Source: CAYWHE01 sp964458125 (GTDB lineage Bacteria; Bacteroidota; Bacteroidia; AKYH767-A; OLB10). From it: 24,060 nt of DNA. The notes under the pieces are model-generated. The model was not told the DNA's origin. It saw only the letters and a program-made list of their open reading frames with translations, and ran no database searches. Positions 9,055 to 16,419 of this stretch are shown here, one piece after another. Each line of letters opens with the position of its first letter. The first letter of the stretch is position 1. The DNA lies in assembly GCA_964458125.1 (NCBI GenBank), contig CAYWHE010000037.1, forward strand, positions 1-24,060. Direction: 5' to 3'. A program made the translations under genes and the position numbers.

Positions 9055-10218
9055 ATGTTACCAGAAATAAAAAAACTACCCGTCCACTGGACCGATGGAA
9101 TGAAAATTTCAGAGGTTCATTTTAACCAGTTGCAGGATGCCTTTGATGACGCTCTGCGGGATATTGCCGCCCAGGTGCTCAATGAGTATAATTATGGATT
9201 GCTTCCACCTGCACCCGGAAGCAAAACATCGCTGGAACTGGTGATGAATCCCGACCAGTCCAGGCTGATCCAGTTAAAGGTCATTACCTGCAGGGCCATC
9301 ACCCCCGGTGGAGCCCGCATCGAGATCAGCAGCCATAACCCGGAAACCAAAAACGTTTTCCCGGATGGGGCGGAAGTCAGGATGAAAAAGGAGGAAGTCA
9401 CGGACCGTTTTTATGATATCGTCATCACGGTGAACCCCAACAAGCGGGTTCCTGTCGGACAGCCGGATCCTGAAGAAAGCCCGGCACGGTTTCCCTATAC
9501 GCAACCTGAATACCGGCTGGAACTGATTCCCTCGGCACAGCTGAATGCAGAAAAACCCGGGGCGTATCACCTGACCCTGGGCAAGATTGAAATCAGCGAC
9601 GGAGAGGTGACCATGCTCGAGCATTTCATACCGCCCTGTACCTGCATCCGGAGTTCCAGGCGGCTCATGGACGAATACAACAAGCTGGGAGGTGCTTTGG
9701 GTGAAATCGGATCCTTTGCCACCATGATTGTGCAGAAAGTTAAGTCCGAAAAACAAAAAACAGACCTCGCCGTCAACATTTCCTACCTGTCGGAGAAAAT
9801 CGTTTTTTTCCTTGCAGATAAAATAGCCGGATACCGGTGGCGCGTTTCCCAACTGCCCCCGGTCTACCTGATCGAGACCTTCCTGAGTTTTGCATACCTG
9901 TTTAAATCGGCCGTTGACTGCCAGACGGAAAAGGACAGGGAGCAGATGTTTACCTATTTCCAGCAATGGACAGAACTGACACCGGCCCAGTTCACCGTGC
10001 GCCTGAACTCCCTGATCGAAACGGAATACAACCACATGAAAACAGGAGAGGCCATCCGTGAAATCAACAATTTCATCACCATTATCATCAAACTGTTCCG
10101 CCAGATGAGCAAGCTCAAATTTATCGGGGATCAACCCGATTCCGGAATCGTGATAGGGGAAACAGTGGAACCGAAGAAGGCGGAAAAAAAACAGGGCTGG
10201 AGTTTCCTCACCGATTAA
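9055..10218 (+). CDS. tssK: T6SS baseplate adaptor TssK
   Basis: The 387-residue product begins with the typical TssK opening (LPVHWTDGMKIS, then HFNQLQDAFDDAL). The middle contains a PYTQPEYRLELIPS segment of the phage receptor-binding-like shoulder domain, and the C-terminal part is helical. TssK trimers link the baseplate wedges to the membrane complex. Unusually, the protein ends in a Lys-rich linker followed by GWSFLTD, and a DUF4123 adaptor downstream (16420-17076) ends in GWSFLVE. Confidence 0.9.
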   Translation: MLPEIKKLPVHWTDGMKISEVHFNQLQDAFDDALRDIAAQVLNEYNYGLLPPAPGSKTSLELVMNPDQSRLIQLKVITCRAITPGGARIEISSHNPETKNVFPDGAEVRMKKEEVTDRFYDIVITVNPNKRVPVGQPDPEESPARFPYTQPEYRLELIPSAQLNAEKPGAYHLTLGKIEISDGEVTMLEHFIPPCTCIRSSRRLMDEYNKLGGALGEIGSFATMIVQKVKSEKQKTDLAVNISYLSEKIVFFLADKIAGYRWRVSQLPPVYLIETFLSFAYLFKSAVDCQTEKDREQMFTYFQQWTELTPAQFTVRLNSLIETEYNHMKTGEAIREINNFITIIIKLFRQMSKLKFIGDQPDSGIVIGETVEPKKAEKKQGWSFLTD

Positions 10219-10256
10219 AAACATACAAATCCTAAAACCCAACTTACCCAGGCATT

Positions 10257-10766
10257 ATGAAACCCGTTAATCAAAAAGAAAGAAACAATCTGTATCTCCA
10301 GTTTCTCCTGTTCTATATCGTGTCACTGGTGGTGGTGATCATAGCAGTGGGATTCTTCTATGAAGTCAATGATAAGGAAATACAGGTGCTGCGTGATCAG
10401 AAGGAAAAATTCAAATTGTTTGAAAAGGCTCCCGTGGAAATGAATGAAAAAATTCAAAAGCTGGACTCCCTGCTGAAGGCGCTTGAAGATCCGAAGACCT
10501 CCCAGGACATGGTCAAGAGTGAAATCACCAAGGTGCTGGATAAAATCCCGTCTCTCGATTCCGAACACCAGGGGTCCATGGATACGCTTGTTCATAAGGT
10601 GAGGGAGAAGTATTACAGCATCCTCGAATTCGCCCAGAACAGCCGGAACAATGCCGAATCGGTAGATGCCGTGAAGCGCATTCAGACCGAGTTGGAACAG
10701 ATGAAGAAGGACCTGGAGCAATGCCAGAAGGATTATGATAAATATGTAACCCTGCATCCGAACTGA
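10257..10766 (+). CDS. tssO: T6SSiii membrane protein TssO
   Basis: The 169-residue product has a single membrane segment near its N-terminus (about residues 14-35) after a short charged cytoplasmic start. The rest is a Lys/Glu-rich, heptad-like region (about 40-75 and 125-160) that should form a coiled coil in the periplasm. Length, topology and position after tssK fit TssO, a Bacteroidota-specific subunit of the trans-envelope complex. The leader carries CTAAAACCCAAC (10232-10243), similar to the leaders of other genes in this operon. Confidence 0.82.
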   Translation: MKPVNQKERNNLYLQFLLFYIVSLVVVIIAVGFFYEVNDKEIQVLRDQKEKFKLFEKAPVEMNEKIQKLDSLLKALEDPKTSQDMVKSEITKVLDKIPSLDSEHQGSMDTLVHKVREKYYSILEFAQNSRNNAESVDAVKRIQTELEQMKKDLEQCQKDYDKYVTLHPN

Positions 10767-10837
10767 ACCTGAACGTAAACCGGCAGGGATTGGTTCATCC
10801 GGTCAGGATAAAAAATATAAACTGAAAAATCGATTAA

Positions 10838-11506
10838 ATGGGAAAACCAGCAGCAAGAGTAGGTGATATGCATATTTGCCCGATGGTCACGCCGGGGTTA
10901 CCGCCTGTTCCACACGTGGGAGGACCCATCCTGCCCCCGGGTAAGCCAACCGTCCTGATCGGCAACATGCCCGCTGCCACCATGGGCAGCATGTGTGTTT
11001 GCACCGGCCCTCCCGACAGTATTGTCCTGGGCAGTCTCGGAGTGCTGATTGGCGGACAGCCTGCAGCACGAATGGGTGACATGTGTGCCCACGGCGGAAC
11101 CATTGCTGCCGGATTTCCGACGGTACTGATCGGGGAGATCAACCCTCCGGCTCCCGCCGCATCCGCTGCACCGGGGGCTTCCATTGCCGGCCCTGGAATT
11201 CCGGACGTTGTTGCCAACAACATGATGCAAAACGCCGGCGCTTCGGCCATGCAGGAAATTATGAACAGCCAGGCCCTTGCCAATGCCGCAGAAGGCGGAT
11301 CGGAACTGGCTGAGCGGACGGATAAAAAGGATTTTACCGCCAGGTTTTCCCTGCTCGATGATGCCGGCAAAGGAGTAGGCGATATTGCCTACGAAATTAA
11401 AGCCAATGACGGCAAAAAATGGAACGGGAAAACCGATGGAAGCGGAAACACCATCACGGTTTCAGGATATACCGTTGCCGACTGTACCATCACCTTCTTC
11501 AATTAA
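10838..11506 (+). CDS. PAAR tip protein with C-terminal transthyretin-like extension
   Basis: Residues 1-102 form a double PAAR-type domain starting MGKPAARVGDMHICP, with the G/P-rich repeats PHVGGPILPPG and a second AARMGDMCAHGG block. PAAR domains cap the VgrG needle and hold zinc through His and Cys; His12, His26 and the Cys83/His85 pair are candidate ligands. An Ala/Pro-rich linker follows, then a compact domain at residues ~166-222 (RFSLLDDAGKGV, with a GKTDGSGNT turn) that looks like a transthyretin/carboxypeptidase-regulatory type beta-sandwich. Such extensions can act as docking platforms for effectors. The two other PAAR proteins here lack this domain and end in a CxxC tail. It opens the first cargo module, 71 bp after tssO. 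Confidence 0.9.
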   Translation: MGKPAARVGDMHICPMVTPGLPPVPHVGGPILPPGKPTVLIGNMPAATMGSMCVCTGPPDSIVLGSLGVLIGGQPAARMGDMCAHGGTIAAGFPTVLIGEINPPAPAASAAPGASIAGPGIPDVVANNMMQNAGASAMQEIMNSQALANAAEGGSELAERTDKKDFTARFSLLDDAGKGVGDIAYEIKANDGKKWNGKTDGSGNTITVSGYTVADCTITFFN

Positions 11507-11602
11507 AATTAACTTCCGGCCAAACATCAGGCAACTTTATTTGAATTTTACACAGACCCCAGGCAAGCAACCGATACAACGCTGTGAAAAAGAAAATAAA
11601 GA

Positions 11603-13672
11603 ATGGGTTCCACACAATCAACCAAAAACTACCAGGTTACTGATACCAGAAAATTCCTGCTGATCGTCCGTTTTAAACCCGCTCCTGCCCAGTCAACTGA
11701 TTTGGGTATGATCGGTGATGCCGTCAGTAGCGTGAACGGGGCCGTCGACAAGGCGAATCAGGCCGTCAACGATGCAGCCTCCTCCATCCCCGGATTGAAA
11801 ATGCTGATCAAGGAGGAGAAAAAGGAAAGCTCTTCCGAAAAGGAATATTCCTATGATTATTCGCTATGGGACCAGGAACTTTCCAGGCTCGATTCAGACC
11901 TGAAAGAACTGTACAGCGGAAATAAGGCGGTACTTTTTGAATTCAATGCTGTTGATTTCAACGGCCGGAAACGGGAAGGACAGAAACTCTGCAGCCAGGT
12001 GAATAACCTGCTGGCCGCCTGCAGGAATTATAAAGCGCAACTTTTCTTTATCGGGATCGGTCAGGGCGGAAATGTCGTGAATGAGTGTGTATCCTTATTG
12101 GCGGCCGATCAGACGTTTAAGACAGAAAACTGGCACGTGGAACAGGTAGTCTATGTGGCTACTCCTCTTTACAAGGAACATCACCTGCTGGATACGGAAG
12201 CCCTTAAAAAAAAGGGGCAGATGCTGCATGCACGGAATACGTTTGACCTCACACATCAGCTTGTGGAATACATGGAGGATAAGGACCAGTTGCTGAAATG
12301 CATAAATGACGTCAACAAAAGCACCCTCACCCTCATGGTTGGAAAGGTGCAGCTCGAACTCATGAATCTCATTCAGGGTATCGTGAAGGTCATCAGGGAT
12401 TTTACGGATTTGCATGTGGGTGACGGGACCAGGGAAGGAGAAAGTATGGAGGATAAAACAAACCGCGCTGTCCGGGAATTTGAAAAGCAGAAAAAGGATC
12501 TGGACGCATTTATCGGAAGCATACTGAATTTCAAGGACCCTATACTTGATGACCTGAAATCGATACTGGATACCGGCAGTCTCAGGCAGCTGGAAGGGAT
12601 ATTAAACGGAATGGACAGGATTCCAAAGGAAACGGCTATGACGTTTATAGCTGACGTTACAGCCAAGGCTTCCGAGATAGCCAACAGGGCAGGAAAAATT
12701 GCATCGGATGAGGTAACCTACCAGGCCCAGAAAGCCATTGATGAAAATATCAACAGGCACACCGGAGGAGGATCCAGCGCCAGGCACACTCAGCACGGGG
12801 AGATCATACAGGTGAAGGACCTGGCGGCCTTGTTTCATTGCCTTCATATACCCCTTCAGGCCATCAAACTGGCGCTGAAACAAATTGGTGCCGGGGTCCC
12901 GATGCAGGAGGAACTGGCCGCCGCGCTGATCAAACGGTCGGGTGTCACCAAGGTGTTCAGGCCGCTGCAACCGGGCGGGACAACCATCGATATCAGCGAC
13001 CAGGATCCTTACCTGGAGAAGATTATCCGCCAATACCAGGATGAAGGGAAAATCGACCAGGTTAAGGTTTTTATCCATTCCCTTTGCGAAAGACTGGCTG
13101 ATCTTACGGCAAAAGGCACCGTAGGGGATCTGGCCATTGCCGTTTCGGGTAATGGCCAGAAACGGGAGGCCGGTATGGCCATGGCGCACCTGCTTTCGGC
13201 CCTGGTGCGCCCGATGCTCGCCTCGAAGGAAACCGTTATAAACGAAATTCTTTCATGGTTCAAAAACCTTGATCTCACCAAACTGCTGGATGATGACCTG
13301 TTATCCAGGTTCGGGCTAAAGCCCCTCGGACTGCTTTCCGATGAAGGCTTTAAAATGGAAATGCAATGGTATGAAAGGGACATCCGGGAAATTGAGCAGG
13401 AGTTCAACCGCCTGAAGAATTTTTTCGGACGTCTTCATTATGAATTGCAGGAAGATACGCTGTACTTCCTCTATAATGCACACCATACGGCCATTCAAAA
13501 ACCAGCCGTGCAGGTGCTTCATGCCATCGACAAACAAACTGGAATATATAATTTCAAGATTTCCAAAGGATTTGCTTCCTCCTATCCGGATGGAAATCAA
13601 TACACCCTTCAGGAGGCCCGGGAAAGGAATGATGTTAAACCGGTGGAAGTCCAAAAAGAACAGGCTGCCTGA
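11603..13672 (+). CDS. Large protein with degenerate alpha/beta-hydrolase-like core; candidate T6SS cargo
   Basis: The 689-residue product is not a family I can name. Residues ~107-190 look like part of an alpha/beta hydrolase: a strand AVLFEFN, then a strand and elbow FFIGIGQGGNVV (148-159), then VVYVATPL (182-189). In lipases the elbow is GxSxG; here the nucleophile position is Gly (GIGQG, 151-155), so catalysis by this site is unlikely. The remainder is mostly helical, with a GGGSS linker near residues 391-395 and a beta-rich end. The stop overlaps the next start by one base (TGATG), coupling it to the DUF4123 adaptor, which implies that this protein is that adaptor's cargo. It could alternatively be a structural or scaffolding partner of the PAAR protein. 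Confidence 0.6.
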   Translation: MGSTQSTKNYQVTDTRKFLLIVRFKPAPAQSTDLGMIGDAVSSVNGAVDKANQAVNDAASSIPGLKMLIKEEKKESSSEKEYSYDYSLWDQELSRLDSDLKELYSGNKAVLFEFNAVDFNGRKREGQKLCSQVNNLLAACRNYKAQLFFIGIGQGGNVVNECVSLLAADQTFKTENWHVEQVVYVATPLYKEHHLLDTEALKKKGQMLHARNTFDLTHQLVEYMEDKDQLLKCINDVNKSTLTLMVGKVQLELMNLIQGIVKVIRDFTDLHVGDGTREGESMEDKTNRAVREFEKQKKDLDAFIGSILNFKDPILDDLKSILDTGSLRQLEGILNGMDRIPKETAMTFIADVTAKASEIANRAGKIASDEVTYQAQKAIDENINRHTGGGSSARHTQHGEIIQVKDLAALFHCLHIPLQAIKLALKQIGAGVPMQEELAAALIKRSGVTKVFRPLQPGGTTIDISDQDPYLEKIIRQYQDEGKIDQVKVFIHSLCERLADLTAKGTVGDLAIAVSGNGQKREAGMAMAHLLSALVRPMLASKETVINEILSWFKNLDLTKLLDDDLLSRFGLKPLGLLSDEGFKMEMQWYERDIREIEQEFNRLKNFFGRLHYELQEDTLYFLYNAHHTAIQKPAVQVLHAIDKQTGIYNFKISKGFASSYPDGNQYTLQEARERNDVKPVEVQKEQAA

Positions 13673-14247
13673 TGTACTGCTTATTGCTTGATACCGCCTT
13701 ATGTGGAACGTATACCCTGTACAGGGCAAAGAACCAGTTTAAATACCAGGATTGCCTGTTCCGTGATACCCGTGATGAGGGTCTGGAGGATTATGCGCCC
13801 TGGCTGTTTGAAGTGAAGGAGGAAAATTTTGCCGGGCCGTTCAGCGATGATCCGCTCGTCAACCTGAAATCATTTATCCTGCTGAAGTCGAACAAACCCT
13901 GCAGTAGCCTGATGAAACATCTGCAAAAATTTTTGTACCGGGTCATTGACGGCAAGGAATATTTTTTCCGGTTTTATGATCCCCGGGTGCTGAAAAAATT
14001 CTGCCAGAATGCCGAAGGGGAGGTTATGCTCGAGTTTTTTAAACCCCTGCAATTCCTGGTTGCAGGATGTTTTGAAAACGATACGGCGTTTCGCTACAGT
14101 CCGGTTCATAACCGCATCCGGGAAGACCTGATAGATACAGCACTGTTTTTCGGACGTGACAAAAAAGTCTCCCCGGAAAATAAAATGCAGTTAAAAAATA
14201 AAAGGCCAGGTGTCGATAAAAGCAATGGCTGGACCTATTCCGCATAA
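13672..14247 (+). CDS. DUF4123 effector adaptor (module 1), divergent
   Basis: The 191-residue protein carries the DUF4123 hallmark KEYFFRFYDPRVL (about residues 95-107) followed by an EFFKPLQF segment. DUF4123 (Tap/TEC) proteins are adaptor chaperones that load an effector onto VgrG or PAAR. It is more divergent than the two other copies in the window, particularly in its N-terminal half, in keeping with a different cargo. Translation is probably coupled to the upstream large protein. The C-terminus ends in SNGWTYSA, related to the GWSFL endings of TssK and of the module 2 adaptor. Confidence 0.85.
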   Translation: MYCLLLDTALCGTYTLYRAKNQFKYQDCLFRDTRDEGLEDYAPWLFEVKEENFAGPFSDDPLVNLKSFILLKSNKPCSSLMKHLQKFLYRVIDGKEYFFRFYDPRVLKKFCQNAEGEVMLEFFKPLQFLVAGCFENDTAFRYSPVHNRIREDLIDTALFFGRDKKVSPENKMQLKNKRPGVDKSNGWTYSA

Positions 14248-14257
14248 CTTAAGCAAA

Positions 14258-14356
14258 ATGACAATTAAAGCGGCCAAACCAGTATACCAGGTGAGTATAG
14301 GTATCCTGCCAGGTAATGGAATGATAGGAAAAAGATTAAAACAAAATGGAATATGA
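14258..14356 (+). CDS. Possible tiny ORF, 32 residues
   Basis: A 32-codon frame starts at the ATG at 14258, 11 bp after the adaptor stop, and ends in an ATGA overlap with the next gene (start 14353, stop 14354-14356). The product is basic and contains a Gly-rich VSIGILPGNGMIGK stretch. Support is only the A-rich leader and the coupling overlap. It could equally be an untranslated leader. Confidence 0.25.
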   Translation: MTIKAAKPVYQVSIGILPGNGMIGKRLKQNGI

Positions 14357-14613
14357 AAAAAACACTTATACCAAGAAATAATTCCTGGAACAGGAAATAT
14401 GGCTTTACGGAGGATGGTAATTCCGGCTTCCTGATCGACATCAATAATGGAATGGCCTCGTTTGCTTGGAAGTTCAAGGATGGCAGCCTGAAATATTATA
14501 AATGCGAGGAGGAGGTGTTTAACAGTAATTTCAGCACCGGCGAAGGACACCTGCCGCCTGAAACGGATCTGCATCAACCCGTCACCTGGTTGCGATACCC
14601 GGTGGCTGACTAA
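14353..14613 (+). CDS. Small hypothetical protein, 86 residues
   Basis: I do not recognise this protein. It has no signal peptide or membrane segment, and is rich in aromatic and charged residues (FAWKFKDGSLKYYKCEEE, about residues 37-54), suggesting a small soluble beta fold. It lies between the DUF4123 adaptor and the cyclase-like gene, 53 bp before the latter, a position where a small accessory or immunity protein could sit. No functional motif is visible. Confidence 0.5.
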   Translation: MKKTLIPRNNSWNRKYGFTEDGNSGFLIDINNGMASFAWKFKDGSLKYYKCEEEVFNSNFSTGEGHLPPETDLHQPVTWLRYPVAD

Positions 14614-14666
14614 AGCCGACTGATCACCGGAAATATTCTTATCAGGAACAATAAAAAGGCACAGAT

Positions 14667-15344
14667 ATGCGACCACAGGACAAAGTACTCTTTCAGGCAG
14701 CGGCAACAGCATTAAAATTATGGATTCTTGTCAGGCGAACCAATGTGGCTTCCCTGAAATATATCGGAAAACCCGGTTATGTGCCCAAGCGCATGGATTG
14801 CAAGGCCAAAACCGCTGATTTTAATATCGGGAAATTTGAGCTGGCGGGACTGGTGGTGGATCCCGATATACATCCCAGGGCATTTAAGTCATCGAGGCTG
14901 GTACAGGCACAGCAGACCTGGAAACAGATGGAGGACCTGGTAGGCGGCACCTATAACGTGGAAAGCCGTACCAGCAATAAGCATTTCGGATGCCTGATGC
15001 TGCACGGAAATTATATTCATGGCGACTATGATTTATACGACATCATCGACCCGAAGCAGCCCAGGCGAAACCTGGCCCTGGTCAGTGAATTATTCGGGAT
15101 GACCCATTTTATCGGGGCCAATACAAAAAAAGTCATGGATTTCATCAACCCCCGGATCGGAACGCCCATGATACAGCATGGAGGGGAAGCGCAATATGCC
15201 GATCACAGCGAACAGGCCATTGATGTGTTTGGCCCGACCGGGGAAGATTTCACCGTGCTGAACGAATTCTCCATCCGGGGCATATATGATACTGCTTTCA
15301 AGGGCCGGAAAAACATTGGCAAACCACAAGGCGCCGGGGAATGA
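14667..15344 (+). CDS. ExoY/edema-factor-like nucleotidyl cyclase, putative T6SS effector
   Basis: The 225-residue product carries, in order, the signatures of the class II cyclase toxins (anthrax edema factor EF, Pseudomonas ExoY). A GYVPKRMDCKAK segment aligns with GFPTKGFSVKGK of ExoY, giving Lys41 and Lys48 at the places of catalytic Lys81 and Lys88 (EF Lys346 and Lys353). GDYDLY places Asp120 and Asp122 at the metal-binding aspartates of EF (491 and 493). IQHGGE places His171 at EF His577, and Glu182 lies at the spacing of EF Glu588. A PTGE turn follows, like PEGE in EF. The EF Asn583 position is Tyr here. The family makes cAMP, cGMP or other cyclic nucleotides and normally needs a target-cell activator (calmodulin or actin). 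It is shorter than ExoY and has no secretion signal; its place in a PAAR/DUF4123 module implies T6SS delivery (inference). Confidence 0.82.
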   Translation: MRPQDKVLFQAAATALKLWILVRRTNVASLKYIGKPGYVPKRMDCKAKTADFNIGKFELAGLVVDPDIHPRAFKSSRLVQAQQTWKQMEDLVGGTYNVESRTSNKHFGCLMLHGNYIHGDYDLYDIIDPKQPRRNLALVSELFGMTHFIGANTKKVMDFINPRIGTPMIQHGGEAQYADHSEQAIDVFGPTGEDFTVLNEFSIRGIYDTAFKGRKNIGKPQGAGE

Positions 15345-15563
15345 AGGGCCTTACAACAAAGGGGTCATGAAAAAAAGACAAATCATCCGGGAGCATACGG
15401 AATAAACAGGAATAAATTAAAACGAAAAACCGGAATTCGCCAGGGATGAATGCCTGTGAATCATCAGCCCGGTTATTCGATCCCGGCCAAAAAAATGAAG
15501 TAATCAGGTAAAGAGCGGGCATAAAACCGGTAAAAACATTCAGTCAGTAAATAAACCAGCGTC
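15345..15563 (+). other. Longest gene-free gap in module 1 (219 bp)
   Basis: No credible coding frame is present (the longest ATG frame I noticed is about 12 codons), and I see no strong hairpin with a T tract or convincing promoter. The last part, AAATAAACCAGCGTC before the ATG at 15564, is an A-rich leader. The gap separates the cyclase-like gene from the CheD-like gene and could hold a promoter that I cannot recognise. Confidence 0.4.
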
Positions 15564-16154
15564 ATGACGAAACATGTAAACGAATTCGATCCGAATGCCA
15601 CGGGTGGAATCAAGAGCACCAATATGGTGCAGACAGACTCCAGGAAATTAAAGTTTAACAACATACAAAGCTGTATTGCCGTTGGATTTGTTCCGTCCAC
15701 CGGAACGATGATGACGGGCGTTCATTTTACCACTATTTCGACCGGTGATGATGCCGAACTTGCGGCAGCCATGAACACCATAAAGAATCTGAATACCGGT
15801 GTTCAGCTTGATGCTTACCTCATAGCCAGTTATTCAGCCCATCACAGCAGGACCAACCTGGTTAAAAAGCTGAAAAAAATATGCCGCAGCATTTATTTGT
15901 GCGACATACCGCCCAATACATCGGGCGGAGCCAACCTGGATGTTAAAATGGAGAGGACCGGTAACGGTGTCAGGATTTATATTCGGGAACATGCCGTTCT
16001 CCTGGCCGATGCCGATGGGCGCCATATACTAAAGCCAAAATATGCAGATGTAGCAGTTAATCATATGGAAATGTTGAAATCCGGGAAAACAACCTATCAG
16101 AAGGACCGTGATCAGAAGCCATGGACGCCGGCCCCGTTTACAAAAATCGCCTGA
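15564..16154 (+). CDS. CheD-like (cysteine deamidase fold) protein, putative effector
   Basis: The 196-residue protein resembles CheD in the order and spacing of its key features. NIQSCIAVGFVP followed by TGVHF puts Cys37 and His54 exactly 17 residues apart, as Cys27 and His44 of Thermotoga CheD (GLGSCVAV ... MAHVM). After this come a helix, an AYLIASYSAHHS segment at the place of the CheD KIAGGASMF strand, an N-x-V-x-x-x-L helix, and a TSGGANLDVK segment like the CheD DTGGNRARS region. CheD deamidates glutamines, and the CNF-type toxins share this Cys/His geometry. There is no chemotaxis gene nearby. In this setting a T6SS-delivered deamidase is plausible; alternatively it could be a partner or antagonist of the cyclase-like protein. 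The assignment rests on motif reading only. Confidence 0.6.
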   Translation: MTKHVNEFDPNATGGIKSTNMVQTDSRKLKFNNIQSCIAVGFVPSTGTMMTGVHFTTISTGDDAELAAAMNTIKNLNTGVQLDAYLIASYSAHHSRTNLVKKLKKICRSIYLCDIPPNTSGGANLDVKMERTGNGVRIYIREHAVLLADADGRHILKPKYADVAVNHMEMLKSGKTTYQKDRDQKPWTPAPFTKIA

Positions 16155-16172
16155 TTTGCCGGGCTTGCCTGT

Positions 16173-16394
16173 ATGAAGGATATGCAGTTGTTAACGGACA
16201 GGGATGGTTCCAGGGTAAACTTCAGGGTTACCTGCACACTGCGTTTCGGACCTTCAGGCTACGGTTATTTGATGCAGGAAACTGAACCTGCCAGGGAAAT
16301 CTCCAGGACGAAAAACGGATTGCTGAAGGAAGCCGGAATAAAACGATTAAATGAAAAACAAGCGCAAGAAACTAAAATTCAATTCAGCGTATGA
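16173..16394 (+). CDS. Small hypothetical protein, 73 residues
   Basis: This short gene starts 18 bp after the CheD-like gene and ends 25 bp before the second DUF4123 gene. The product has a beta-like N-terminal half (VNFRVTCTLRFGPSGYGYLM, about residues 15-34) and a Lys/Glu-rich helical end. I do not recognise it. Its position just behind a candidate effector makes an immunity role possible, but nothing in the sequence shows it. Confidence 0.45.
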   Translation: MKDMQLLTDRDGSRVNFRVTCTLRFGPSGYGYLMQETEPAREISRTKNGLLKEAGIKRLNEKQAQETKIQFSV

Positions 16395-16419
16395 TGAATG
16401 AGATAACCGGAGCCTGAAA

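Noticed and set aside
9274..10242. A 322-codon open frame on the minus strand
   Set aside because: It lies entirely opposite tssK (and its flank), whose plus-strand product is a clear family member; the minus frame has the Cys/His/Phe-rich look of an antisense shadow.
10834..11370. Long minus-strand frames opposite the PAAR genes (also at 17245-17634 and 21631-21882)
   Set aside because: All three recur opposite PAAR genes because Gly/Pro-rich repeats read without stops in the antisense frame; the PAAR proteins are certain.
11385..11663. A 92-codon plus-strand frame bridging the PAAR end and the next gene
   Set aside because: It overlaps the conserved end of the PAAR protein's extension and the start of the 689-residue protein in another frame, and has low-complexity content.
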